From contig JAPLSK010000121.1 of the NCBI GenBank assembly GCA_026398675.1, positions 1 through 14,019 on the forward strand: a stretch of DNA of 14,019 bases. The letters are read 5' to 3'. Position 1 is the stretch's first letter; every line of letters begins with the position of its first letter. Below, one piece after another: positions 1 to 8,049 of the stretch. Origin of the DNA: a bacterium. Its GTDB lineage: Bacteria > RBG-13-66-14. Both the position numbers and the translations under genes were made by a program. The notes beneath the pieces were generated by a model. That model had not been told where the DNA came from. It saw only the letters and a program-made list of their open reading frames with translations, and ran no database searches.

Positions 1-1676
1 GGCACCTGGCGGCGGCGGGACCGGTCGTCCGCTCCGAGGGCCTCCTGGGCGGCACCCCCGAGAGGGTGGTGGTCCTCTTGGACCGCTCGCTCTCCATGAC
101 GGCCGTGGACTCGGGCGGTGAACGGTTCGAGAGGGCCAAGAGCGCCTGCGCGAGGTACCTGAAGCTCTTGCCCGCCGGGACCCCGGTGGATTTAGTCGCC
201 TTCGACGACCGCCCGCGCCCCGCGGCCGAATCGGTGGAGCCGAACGAGGCGCTCGCGGCCCTGGGCGGTGTCGAGGCGGGGCTGGGGGGCACCGATCTCG
301 CCTCGGCCCTGGAGTTCGCCGCCTCCAGGCTGGAGTCCTCCGGGGGAAACGGCGTCGCGGCGCTGTTCAGCGATCTCCCCGCCGGCTGCTTCGACGAGCC
401 GCTCGCATTCCCCTACCCCCTTCTCGTCTACCCCGTCGGTATTTCCGTCCAAAACGGCGGCATCGCCGAGCTCGGAGCTCGGAACCCCCTGCCCCTCGCC
501 GGGGCCGAGCTGGAGCTGACCGCGACGGTCACCGGTCCGCCCCGGGATTACCGGCTGTCCACCGATGGCGAGGAGGTGTCGCTCGTAGAATCGGCGAGCG
601 GGCGGTTCGACATGGGTGTCGTTCCCGTCGAGCCCGGTTGGACGGTCATCCAGCTCACCGCCGAACCGACGGACGCCTTCGGGGTGGACGACGTCGCGCG
701 GCTGGCGGTCCTCGTGCACCCGGCGCCGCGCGTCTTCACCCTCGGCGACGTGGGCCTTTTCGGGACGGCCCTGGATACCGCTCCCGGGCTGGTCGCAAGG
801 ACGGCCGACGCCGTCGGGGCCGACGTGTTGCTCTGGAACGCCCAGCAGCCTTTAAGCCCGGCGGAAGAGACGCTCGTAAAAGAGCGGCTGGACGGGGGCG
901 CCGGCCTGATGATCGCCGTGCCGCCCGAGGCGGGCCTCGCCTTTCCCCCCTGGACGGGCATCGGACCCGTGGTCCGCCGGGAGGCGGCGGCGGGGTACAG
1001 GCTGGGCCAGATTCCCGAGAACGAGGTCACCCGGCCCCTCGCCGGGCCACTCGGCGAACTGACCCAGAGCGCCGTCGCCGACCGTATCGCCGTTTGCGCC
1101 TTGAGCGACGAGTGGCGGGTCCTCGTCCGCTACTCGGGGGGCGAGCCGGCGCTGGCGTGCCGCGGGTTCTCGAGCGGAAGGCTGCTCCTCTGGATGCTGC
1201 CCTATCGGCTCCAGGACGGGACCTTCGCGGCCACGGAGGCCTTCCCCTCCCTTTTCAACCAGGCGCTCCGGTTTTGCGCTTATGGCGAGGCCGAACCCGC
1301 GGCGTACACCGCGGGGCGGTTCCTGACCGTCCCGGCCTCGGGCGCGGGGAGGCTCACGGCGCCCGACGGCGGGGAGACCGTCCTGGAAGGGGATGGGCCC
1401 TGGAGCATCGTCCTCGACCAGTCGGGGGTGTGGAGGCTGGAATCGGACGCGGGCGAACGGATGTTCGCCGTCAACGCTCCGACCGGCGAGGGCGACCTTT
1501 CCGTCCTGGACCCCGGCGATTACGGGCTGCTCGGCCCCTCGATCGAGGTGCTGACGGAGGGTGGGCTGACCCCGGAGGCCGTCCCTAGTCCCTTCCCCCT
1601 GTGGCGCGTGCTCTTGGCGCTCGCCGTCTTTCTCCTCCTGGCGGAGCTGGCGCTGGCCGACGCCCGGTGGAATTGA
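1..1676 (+). CDS. VWA-domain membrane protein, BatA-like (5' end outside window)
   Basis: The reading frame is open to the left edge; the GTG at 66 is already inside the domain, so the true start lies upstream. Read from base 3, residues such as HLAAAGPVV precede VVVLLDRSLSM, as in BatA-type proteins where an N-terminal membrane segment leads into a von Willebrand A domain. The metal-ion-dependent adhesion site looks complete: D-x-S-x-S at 81-95, GGTDLAS (about 285-305) and FSDLPAG (about 366-386). The middle is beta-rich with some resemblance to the GATase-like region of long VWA proteins (around VLLWNAQQPLS), and the C-terminus is one hydrophobic segment (about 1600-1660) ending ADARWN. The family is membrane-bound, often beside MoxR ATPases, but no MoxR gene is in view. 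VWA is confident; the BatA subfamily is inferred. A weak GC hairpin (1717-1730, followed by only three T) is all that could end transcription. Confidence 0.8.
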   Translation, partial: HLAAAGPVVRSEGLLGGTPERVVVLLDRSLSMTAVDSGGERFERAKSACARYLKLLPAGTPVDLVAFDDRPRPAAESVEPNEALAALGGVEAGLGGTDLASALEFAASRLESSGGNGVAALFSDLPAGCFDEPLAFPYPLLVYPVGISVQNGGIAELGARNPLPLAGAELELTATVTGPPRDYRLSTDGEEVSLVESASGRFDMGVVPVEPGWTVIQLTAEPTDAFGVDDVARLAVLVHPAPRVFTLGDVGLFGTALDTAPGLVARTADAVGADVLLWNAQQPLSPAEETLVKERLDGGAGLMIAVPPEAGLAFPPWTGIGPVVRREAAAGYRLGQIPENEVTRPLAGPLGELTQSAVADRIAVCALSDEWRVLVRYSGGEPALACRGFSSGRLLLWMLPYRLQDGTFAATEAFPSLFNQALRFCAYGEAEPAAYTAGRFLTVPASGAGRLTAPDGGETVLEGDGPWSIVLDQSGVWRLESDAGERMFAVNAPTGEGDLSVLDPGDYGLLGPSIEVLTEGGLTPEAVPSPFPLWRVLLALAVFLLLAELALADARWN

Positions 1677-1734
1677 AGTTGCGCGCGGTCGGGGTTCCCT
1701 AGGATAACGGTCAAGGCCGCGCCGTCGCGGTTTG

Positions 1735-1743
1735 TGGTATCAT
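1735..1743 (+). promoter_or_regulatory. Extended -10 promoter for the sensor kinase gene
   Basis: TGG-TATCAT fits an extended -10 element (TGn followed by a one-mismatch TATAAT). No good -35 box is seen, which extended -10 promoters tolerate. Transcription would start near 1750, leaving about 28 bases before the ATG at 1778. That leader has an A8 run and no Shine-Dalgarno sequence. The assignment rests on this one motif. Confidence 0.4.
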
Positions 1744-1777
1744 TGATTCTCTTAAAAAAAAGCGCCCGTCGGACTCC

Positions 1778-4700
1778 ATGCGGCAAAACCTCCTAAAGTT
1801 CAGCTGGATAATTCTCCCGCTCCTCCTCATCGCGTTGACCACCCTGACCCTGTTGTTCGACATCGGGGCCGGCCGGGAGGCGGTGCAGCAATTCGCCGGG
1901 GAACAGGAGGACCTCCTGCACTCGGCGGTTTACGGTATAACCGAGGCCTTCAACGACCTCTCCAATTCCATCTCGGTTCTGGCCCACCCCGAGGTCGCGC
2001 GGGGTCCGGCCGAGCTCCGAGCGGCCATGGCGGCCGTTTATGAGCATTCCCAGTTGCGCGGCTCCAAGAGCTTCCTCCACATCGCCTTCTACGACGAGAC
2101 CGGCGGCGCAGCCATCGTCTACCCCCCCGGTTCCACCGCCCCAGCCTTACCCTCGGACAACCGATCCCCGGCGCAGTCCGACGGGGTGAGCGTGTCCCTA
2201 GCCCCAACTCAGGACCAGGCCTGCATCGTCACCGTGAGCATTCCGGTACGCAGTACGGTCATTGGGGGTCGGATCGTCGGGTATCTAGACCTCACCCGTG
2301 CCCTATCCTCGGGGCGGGACGAGGGCGGTTATCTCTCGGGGATCATCCGCTCGGGGGCGACCTGTTACGTCCTCGACGGATCGGGCGTCATACTCCAAGG
2401 TCCCGAGGAGGCAAGGGGTTTCGCTAGAGGCGTAGCTCGGTTCGCCGGGGGCGTAGCTCGCTTCGCTCGGTTCGCTCGGTTAAACCCCCGTCTTTCGTCT
2501 CTAGCGGGCCCCGCGCGAGCGCCCGGGAGTCGCGGCCTACGGGGTTTGGGCGGCATTGCGGAGGCGGAGGATCCACGGTCGGCGCTCGTTTCCATCTTCG
2601 TAAACAACGGCTACGGCGGTCTCTTCCGCATGACCCTGGCCGACACGCACCGTGAGGCGGTGGGCGTCCTGCGCCCCTTCGAGCTCGGGGGGCACCGCTT
2701 GGAGCTCCTGAGCCTCAAGGACTCCGACGCGGTCATCGCGCCGGCGAAGAGCGCCCAGAGACGGTACTCCTTTGCGCTGGCGGGGTTCTTCCTCCTCTTG
2801 ATGGCGGGCGGCGTCCTATACTGGCGCCACAACATCATCCGCCTGAAAAAAGAACGGGAGGAGACTGATCTCGAGGCTCGGGAACTGGAAATGGTCGGCC
2901 TGACGAGCATAAGGGAGATAAGCCAGGCCATCACCCGGGAGCTCGAGCTGTCGCAGCTCCTGGACCTCCTTTGCGGGAAGATATCCGAGGCTCTGGGGCT
3001 GGCCGGTCTGCAGGTTCTCGCGCCGGCGGAAGGGCTCGCCAAAGGGCGAGAAGTGTCGTACCACCTGCTGGCGAGCCACTTCTCGGACGAGCTCAAGCGG
3101 GCTCTGGGCCGGCGGAGAGGCGGGGGCGGCGAGGGTGCCAAGCCCCTCGGCAACCCCCTCTTCCCGGGCGAATCGCTCCAGCGGGTGATGGACGACGTCG
3201 TGGAGCGGATGAGGACGACGGGACGTTCTCTGCGTCTGGGTCACGAAACGGGGCGAACCGAGTCACGCCCCGGCAAACCGAGCGAAGCGAGCTATGCCCC
3301 TGGTAAAACTGCGCCCGAAGGGAAAATCCGGGAGGCGGGGGAGGATGGGGGGAGCACACAAACCCCCAGCGACCTCAAACCCCTGTGGGACGACGCCCTC
3401 AAGTCGGCTCGGGGGGTCGGGATAGCGGAGCTCGTCATCTCCCCCTTGGAGTCGAAGGACCACTTCGAGGGGGTGGCGGTGTTCCTGCCGTCTAGGGGAG
3501 GGATTCCCCTGGAGCTCTACGAGACCTTCGCCGCGAACCTCGCCCAGGCGATTCAGGGCGCGCGCAGCATCGAGCACCAGAAGAAAACGCTCGAGGAGCT
3601 GGATCAGGCGTATGGGCGGCTGAGGGCCTTCTCGCGCATCGGCGCCGAGATCGTGCTCCAGAAGAATTTTTACAAGATAGGACAGACGATCGTGGACGCC
3701 ATCACCACTCACTCGACGTTCTCGCGAGCGGTTCTGTCTCTCGTCGAGGGGGATGAGATGAGGAGGGTGGCGTTCTCAAACCTGACGCAGGAGGAGAGAG
3801 AGGATCTCCAACAAAGGCGGCCGTTCAGCCAGGAGGACCTGGAGAGGATAAAGACGAACGCCAGAAAGATCAGCCACTCGTACTACCTGCCCGCGGCGCT
3901 GGTTCGGGGGACCATCGGCGAGCAGGGATTGATCTCGACCCGCACGCGGGAAGAGTTCATAGACTGGGACCCCAACGATTTCTTCTTCGTGCCCCTCGAT
4001 GGGCCCATGGGGATGCTGGGGGTCATATTCGCCCCCACCGAGGCGACGATCCAGCCGCTGGAGTCCTTCGCCCATCTGGCGGCCCAGGCCATCACCACGT
4101 CCAAGCTGCGCTGGGAGCTGGAGCGCTCGCAGAACGATTACCGCAACCTCTTCCGCGAGGCCACCGACGCGCTCTTCGTCCTCGATGAGGATCAGAAGGT
4201 CGTGGCCTCCAACCGCCAGTTCTCCACCCTGGCCGGCGAGCCGGGGGAGGACTTCATCGGGACGAGCTTTCTGGACCTCGTGATGCCGGACTGGCGGGCC
4301 GCGGTTAAGCGCGCCTTTGAACGGGTGAGGTCGGGTCTGGGGCGTCAGGATTTGGAATTCCACCTGCAATCGCGCTCCGGACCGTCGCGCACCGTCGCCA
4401 TGAGCGTCGAAGCCAAGGCCTTCCCCCGCAACGTGACCGGCGCGGACCTGGGTTTTTCCTCCATCGTAGACGGGGACACCGGCGAGGCGCGGCCTACGCT
4501 GCGGGAGGTGATGGACCCCAAGACGGACCTCGACCTGGCGACGGATGGGGGTTACATCCGCTACCAGGGGTCCCTGCGCGACATCACCGCCGCGAAGGAG
4601 GCCGAGCGCGAGCTCATGCGCCGACAGGAGCAGCTCAAAATCATCAACACCCTCGGACGGCTGGCGCTGTCCTCCTTCGACCTGGAACCTCTGTTCCGTA

Positions 4701-5878
4701 AAACCGTGAACGCCATCCACCAGTCCCTGGGTTACGACAACGTCTCCCTCTTCATGCAGGACGCCGAGACGGACGAGCTCGTCCTGGAGGCCCAATCGGG
4801 CATCTTCGACGTGCTGGTCGGCCGGGGTTACCGGGTCCCCGTCACCGAGGGCGTCGTGGGGTGGACGGCCCGGTCCGGCGTCACCCGCTACGTCCCCGAC
4901 ACCTCGAAAGACCCCCACTACATCATGCCCGCCGGCATCTTCGAAATCGGGGCGGAGCTCGCGATTCCCCTCCTCGTCGAGGGGGAGGTCAAGGGGGTGC
5001 TCGACCTCGAAACGACGCAAACCGAAGCCTTCGATCCGGCGGATATCTCCGCCCTGGAGACGGTCGCCGATCAGCTCTCCCAGGCGATACACAACATCAA
5101 CCTCTACCAGGAGCTGCGCGAACGCGCCCTGGCGCTCGCCCTGGCCAACGAGGAGCTCTTGAAGGTGGACAAGATGAAGTCCGACTTCGTCTCCATGGTC
5201 TCCCACGAGCTCAACACCCCGGTCACCGTCATCAAGGGCTACGCCCAGCTCATGGCCGGTCGCGTCATCGGCGAGGTCAACGAGAAGCAGCAGGACATCC
5301 TGGAAACCATCATTGAAAAAGCCGACCACCTGAGCCGTCTCATCATCGAGCTGTTGGACCTCTTAAAAATCGAAACCGGCCAGTACACCCCGGAGTTCTC
5401 GACCTTCAACCTGACCAAACTTCTGGAGGAGCTCTTCGTCGAGCAGTCGAAGTACCTCGACATCCCGCGGATGAGCCTGGTCCTGGAGCTTCCCAAGCAA
5501 CCGATCATCCTCGACGTGGACTTGGCGAAAATCCGGACCGTCTTCATCCACCTTCTTTCCAACGCCAACAAGTTCACCATCGGCGAGGGCACGGTGACCA
5601 TCTCCTGCGAGGAGGCCGAGGATCTTTACCGATTCACGGTCGCCGACACCGGTATAGGCATTCCCGAGGTCGAGTACGGGCGCATCTTCGAGCGTCTGTA
5701 CCAGGTGGACTCGACGCTCACCCGCCACTACGGCGGAACGGGCCTGGGCCTCGCGGTGACCAGGGCCATCATCGAACGCCACAACGGCCGCATCTGGGTG
5801 GAGTCGGAGCTCGGCGAGGGCAGCCGCTTCATCTTCACTTTGCCGAGGGACACGGGCTCTCCCGTGATACCGGCGTAA
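1778..5878 (+). CDS. Membrane sensor histidine kinase, sensor-GAF-GAF-PAS-GAF-HisKA-HATPase
   Basis: A 1366-residue two-component sensor kinase. TM1 is at residues 7-28, then a periplasmic sensor of about 300 residues (Cache-like; CYVLDGSGVIL fits a PAS-like fold), TM2 at about 329-350, and a short coiled coil. The cytoplasmic part holds GAF1 (about 374-590), GAF2 (618-775), PAS (787-940), GAF3 (954-1110), HisKA with phospho-acceptor H1143 in SHELNTPVTVIKGY, and HATPase_c with N1262 (LLSNANKF), D1290 in DTGIGIP, and GGTGLGL from 1319. All catalytic boxes look intact, so it should be active. No receiver domain or regulator gene adjoins it, so partner and signal are unknown. Two repeat elements lie inside the frame (2413-2490 and 3250-3313), and the PAS domain carries about 50 extra residues before YIRYQGSLRDIT. 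The start gives a clean N-terminal membrane anchor but lacks a Shine-Dalgarno sequence. Kinase identity is certain; sensor class is inferred. Confidence 0.93.
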   Translation: MRQNLLKFSWIILPLLLIALTTLTLLFDIGAGREAVQQFAGEQEDLLHSAVYGITEAFNDLSNSISVLAHPEVARGPAELRAAMAAVYEHSQLRGSKSFLHIAFYDETGGAAIVYPPGSTAPALPSDNRSPAQSDGVSVSLAPTQDQACIVTVSIPVRSTVIGGRIVGYLDLTRALSSGRDEGGYLSGIIRSGATCYVLDGSGVILQGPEEARGFARGVARFAGGVARFARFARLNPRLSSLAGPARAPGSRGLRGLGGIAEAEDPRSALVSIFVNNGYGGLFRMTLADTHREAVGVLRPFELGGHRLELLSLKDSDAVIAPAKSAQRRYSFALAGFFLLLMAGGVLYWRHNIIRLKKEREETDLEARELEMVGLTSIREISQAITRELELSQLLDLLCGKISEALGLAGLQVLAPAEGLAKGREVSYHLLASHFSDELKRALGRRRGGGGEGAKPLGNPLFPGESLQRVMDDVVERMRTTGRSLRLGHETGRTESRPGKPSEASYAPGKTAPEGKIREAGEDGGSTQTPSDLKPLWDDALKSARGVGIAELVISPLESKDHFEGVAVFLPSRGGIPLELYETFAANLAQAIQGARSIEHQKKTLEELDQAYGRLRAFSRIGAEIVLQKNFYKIGQTIVDAITTHSTFSRAVLSLVEGDEMRRVAFSNLTQEEREDLQQRRPFSQEDLERIKTNARKISHSYYLPAALVRGTIGEQGLISTRTREEFIDWDPNDFFFVPLDGPMGMLGVIFAPTEATIQPLESFAHLAAQAITTSKLRWELERSQNDYRNLFREATDALFVLDEDQKVVASNRQFSTLAGEPGEDFIGTSFLDLVMPDWRAAVKRAFERVRSGLGRQDLEFHLQSRSGPSRTVAMSVEAKAFPRNVTGADLGFSSIVDGDTGEARPTLREVMDPKTDLDLATDGGYIRYQGSLRDITAAKEAERELMRRQEQLKIINTLGRLALSSFDLEPLFRKTVNAIHQSLGYDNVSLFMQDAETDELVLEAQSGIFDVLVGRGYRVPVTEGVVGWTARSGVTRYVPDTSKDPHYIMPAGIFEIGAELAIPLLVEGEVKGVLDLETTQTEAFDPADISALETVADQLSQAIHNINLYQELRERALALALANEELLKVDKMKSDFVSMVSHELNTPVTVIKGYAQLMAGRVIGEVNEKQQDILETIIEKADHLSRLIIELLDLLKIETGQYTPEFSTFNLTKLLEELFVEQSKYLDIPRMSLVLELPKQPIILDVDLAKIRTVFIHLLSNANKFTIGEGTVTISCEEAEDLYRFTVADTGIGIPEVEYGRIFERLYQVDSTLTRHYGGTGLGLAVTRAIIERHNGRIWVESELGEGSRFIFTLPRDTGSPVIPA
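2413..2490 (-). repeat. In-coding palindromic repeat, copy A (in kinase sensor domain)
   Basis: Bases 2413-2439 are the exact reverse complement of 5977-6003 (27 of 27), and 2451-2472 of 5965-5986 (22 of 22), so this is the same element as copy C in the other orientation. It is bounded by GGGGTTT (2415-2421) and AAACCCC (2482-2488). Inside, GGCGTAGCTCG recurs with a 21-base period (2429 and 2450), and CGCTCGGTT is duplicated back to back (2464-2472, 2473-2481); both keep the frame. It encodes RGFARGVARFAG followed by GVARFARFAR, a low-complexity peptide unlike the flanking sensor domain. Confidence 0.85.
3250..3313 (+). repeat. In-coding palindromic repeat, copy B (in kinase GAF1)
   Basis: Bases 3268-3294 match 5957-5983 of copy C exactly (27 of 27), followed by a diverged continuation to about 3310. 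A degenerate half unit (GGCGAACCGAG at 3252-3262) precedes it, echoing the two-unit build of copy A. It has the same orientation as copy C but is read in a different frame, encoding GKPSEASYAPGK. The flanking stretch, roughly residues 490-535 of the kinase, is low in complexity (Gly, Glu, Ser, Thr, Pro) and splits GAF1. The outer ends are uncertain because the terminal inverted repeats have decayed. Confidence 0.75.
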
Positions 5879-5935
5879 CATACGGGCGGGTCGGACTGAT
5901 GCCCTCCCGCCACAGACATGGAGACAAGCAGGCAG

Positions 5936-6005
5936 ACAAGGGGTTTAATATGGGCCCCCCGGCAAACCGAGCGAAGCGAGCTACGCCTCTAGCGAAACCC
6001 CTTGT
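5936..6005 (+). repeat. In-coding palindromic repeat, copy C (start of GH57 gene)
   Basis: This is the best-preserved copy: a 70-base element closed by an 11-base perfect inverted repeat, ACAAGGGGTTT (5936-5946) and AAACCCCTTGT (5995-6005). Its core matches copies A and B. It carries an ATG (5950-5952) six bases after AAGGGG, and downstream reads in frame into the GH57 enzyme as NRAKRATPLAKPL. The Lys/Arg-rich peptide is not part of the GH57 fold, which begins at LVPVVFHLHQP. Confidence 0.85.
5938..5943 (+). promoter_or_regulatory. Shine-Dalgarno-like site inside repeat copy C
   Basis: AAGGGG lies 6 bases before ATG 5950 and belongs to the left arm of the inverted repeat. It favours 5950 over ATG 5899, which lacks a site and sits in the loop of a GGCGGG/CCCGCC hairpin (5885-5890 with 5906-5911). 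In a folded message the site would pair with 5995-6003, which could limit translation. Confidence 0.4.
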
Positions 6006-8049
6006 TCCTCCGGGGGTCCGGTTGCTGGTGCCGGTCGTTTTTCACCTGCACCAACCTGTCGGCAACTTTCCCGGAACCTTCGAGTACGCCTATCGTCGGA
6101 GCTACGAGCCACTCGTCGGGGCGCTTTCGGCGAGCGGATTGAAGTTCAACCTCCACATCTCCGGGGCGCTTCTGGACTGGCTTTTAGTCAACCGGCGCCC
6201 ATTCGTCGAGCTTCTGCGTTCGCTCGTCGCCGACGGTCGGCTGGAGATTCTGGGTGGAGGTTACTACGAGCCGATTCTGCCTATGATCCCCTCCGGGGAC
6301 CGCCACCGGCAGCTCACCCGGCTCTTTAGTCGCGTGGAGGAGATCTTCGGCCGCCCACGGGGCGCCTGGCTGGCCGAGCGGGTTTGGGAGCCGGAGCTGG
6401 CCGCCGACCTGGTCCGGGCCGGGTACCGCTACACCCTGCTGGACCACCGGCATTTCCTCGATCTGGGTTGGCAACCCGATGATATGCACGCCATCTTCTC
6501 CACGGAGCACGACGGTGAGACCCTGGCGGTCTTCCCGATAGACGAGCCCATCCGGTATCTCATTCCCTGGGAGGAGCCGGAGCGGACCGTGGAGTACCTG
6601 GCGGGTTGCCGCCCAATCGCTCCCACCGGGCGCGCCGTCGTGGTCGTGATGAGCGACGCGGAGACGATGGGCCTCTGGCCCGCCCGACAGGGGACGACCT
6701 ACGACCTTTGTTACCGCGATGGGTGGATGGCCCGTTTCCTGGATGGCCTCTCGACCCCGCCCTGGATCGAGACGGTGCTCCTCTCCGAGGCCCTGGAGCA
6801 GGAGCCGCCGCGAAGCCTCGTCTACCTCCCCACGGCCTCCTACGACCGGATGGGGGTCTGGGCCCTTCCTACCGAGGCCCGGAGCCGTCTGGAATCGCTT
6901 CCCGGGCGCCTCGTTCATGCGGGCCTGGCCCCGGAGCTCCGGCTGGAGGTCGAGCGTTTCACCCGGGGAACCCACTGGCGCAACTTTCTGGTGAAGTACC
7001 CCGCGGCCGGCCGCCTGCACCTGGCCTATCTCTACACCCGTGACCGCCTCACCGGCGTGGAAGACGTCCTGGAGCCCGCCGAGGCCGACCGTCTGCTGGA
7101 CCTCCTCGACGCCGCAGCGGTGAACGACGTCTACTGGCACGGCCTTTTCGGCGGGGTGTACTATCACTTCCTGCGCCACCACTGCTACCGCTGCCTGGCC
7201 GAGGTGCTGGCCCGGCTGGACCGCGGCGCCCGCCGCCGGGTCGCCCTGTGCGACTACGAGAGGCTCGGTCGGTCCGGCGTCGTCGCGAGTGACCCGGCGC
7301 AGACGGTGGTGCTGGATCACGGGGGGGCGGTACTGGACTGGCTGTCCAAGGCCCCGCCCGCCGGTCTGGCCGGTGGATTCACCCGTATCGCCGAGCCCTA
7401 CCACCGGGGCGACGAGCGCGGTTTCACCGTGGACCGGGCCCGGCGCGGATTCTGCCGGCTGGTCGTCATGCCCGGAAAAGCGGCTTCGGAGCGCCTCGTG
7501 GCCGGAAAAGGGGAGGCCCTCTTCCCCGAGCTCGCGGGCCCCGAGGTGCGCGGGTCCCGGGTCGGCTTCGCCGGGTCGGTTCCCGTCGGGCGGGGAAGGG
7601 TCGAGGTTGAGCTCGTGTACTCCTTTGTCCGGGGCGGGTGGGGTTGCGAAGTGAAAGTCGTCAACCCCGGCCCGAGGCCGGTATCGCTGACCCTGGCGCT
7701 GGATTCCTCCCCCTCGCCGCCCAGCGGACCCAGCGACCTCGAGTTGACCTTCCGTTCCGCGGGAAGTCCGGGAGCGGTTCCGCTGGGTGTAACCCGGCGC
7801 GACGGGCGCGGGTCCGTCGCCTCATGGTCGCTGACCGACCGCCGGGTGGGCCTTACCGTTAAAAGCGAGGCGGAGCCGGTCGCGGATCTCTGGTCATCTC
7901 CCGTAATTACGGTCGAGGGCACCGAGGCGGGGATAAAGAGGAGCTGGCAGGGGCTGCAGCTCGTCTGGGCCTGGTCGGTGCGGCTTGCGCCGGGCGAGGA
8001 GAGGCGGATGGAGGCGCGCTTCACCCTTTCCCCCGGCGGTGCTCCGTGA
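5950..8049 (+). CDS. GH57 4-alpha-glucanotransferase / alpha-amylase-like enzyme
   Basis: A cytoplasmic retaining glycoside hydrolase of family GH57, most like the Thermococcus litoralis 4-alpha-glucanotransferase, which transfers alpha-1,4-glucan segments between chains. Family signatures appear in order: FHLHQPVGN (His at 6043), GGGYYEPILP, the nucleophile Glu in WLAERVWEPE (6376-6378), and the acid/base Asp in MSDAETMGLWP (6655-6657). The middle domain (WRNFLVKYP at about 6976, NDVYWHGLFGG at about 7123) matches the region known as DUF1925, and the beta-rich last 280 residues fit DUF1926. At about 699 residues it is close to the family length (around 660). No signal peptide is seen. The start at 5950 is chosen for its Shine-Dalgarno-like site; ATG 5899, TTG 6022 and GTG 6028 are in-frame alternatives. 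The first 18 residues come from repeat copy C. The last 4 bases overlap the deacetylase gene. Amylase versus transferase activity cannot be settled from motifs. Confidence 0.9.
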   Translation: MGPPANRAKRATPLAKPLVPPGVRLLVPVVFHLHQPVGNFPGTFEYAYRRSYEPLVGALSASGLKFNLHISGALLDWLLVNRRPFVELLRSLVADGRLEILGGGYYEPILPMIPSGDRHRQLTRLFSRVEEIFGRPRGAWLAERVWEPELAADLVRAGYRYTLLDHRHFLDLGWQPDDMHAIFSTEHDGETLAVFPIDEPIRYLIPWEEPERTVEYLAGCRPIAPTGRAVVVVMSDAETMGLWPARQGTTYDLCYRDGWMARFLDGLSTPPWIETVLLSEALEQEPPRSLVYLPTASYDRMGVWALPTEARSRLESLPGRLVHAGLAPELRLEVERFTRGTHWRNFLVKYPAAGRLHLAYLYTRDRLTGVEDVLEPAEADRLLDLLDAAAVNDVYWHGLFGGVYYHFLRHHCYRCLAEVLARLDRGARRRVALCDYERLGRSGVVASDPAQTVVLDHGGAVLDWLSKAPPAGLAGGFTRIAEPYHRGDERGFTVDRARRGFCRLVVMPGKAASERLVAGKGEALFPELAGPEVRGSRVGFAGSVPVGRGRVEVELVYSFVRGGWGCEVKVVNPGPRPVSLTLALDSSPSPPSGPSDLELTFRSAGSPGAVPLGVTRRDGRGSVASWSLTDRRVGLTVKSEAEPVADLWSSPVITVEGTEAGIKRSWQGLQLVWAWSVRLAPGEERRMEARFTLSPGGAP

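Noticed and set aside
638..1588. A 316-codon plus-strand frame overlapping the VWA gene
   Set aside because: The product is almost wholly Arg, Gly, Ala and Pro, typical of a shifted frame in GC-rich DNA, and the VWA frame has clear motifs.
2413..2490. Frameshift or assembly error in the kinase at the low-complexity insert
   Set aside because: The frame continues with intact domains for more than 1100 codons, and the same sequence recurs at two other sites, so it is a true repeat.
2413..3313. A CRISPR array or tandem satellite
   Set aside because: The copies are few, irregularly spaced by hundreds to thousands of bases, in both orientations and in coding frame, with no regular spacers and no cas genes.
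3776..5329. A 517-codon open frame on the minus strand
   Set aside because: It is antisense to the GAF/PAS/HisKA part of the kinase, whose motifs are unmistakable; the high GC content keeps the opposite frame open. Its Gly/Val/Asp/Leu-rich protein matches no family I recognise.
5899..5949. ATG 5899 as the start of the GH57 gene
   Set aside because: It has no Shine-Dalgarno sequence and lies in the loop of a GC hairpin; ATG 5950 has AAGGGG at good spacing. It remains possible.
6184..7404. A 406-codon minus-strand frame
   Set aside because: It mirrors the GH57 catalytic region and shows no domain of its own.
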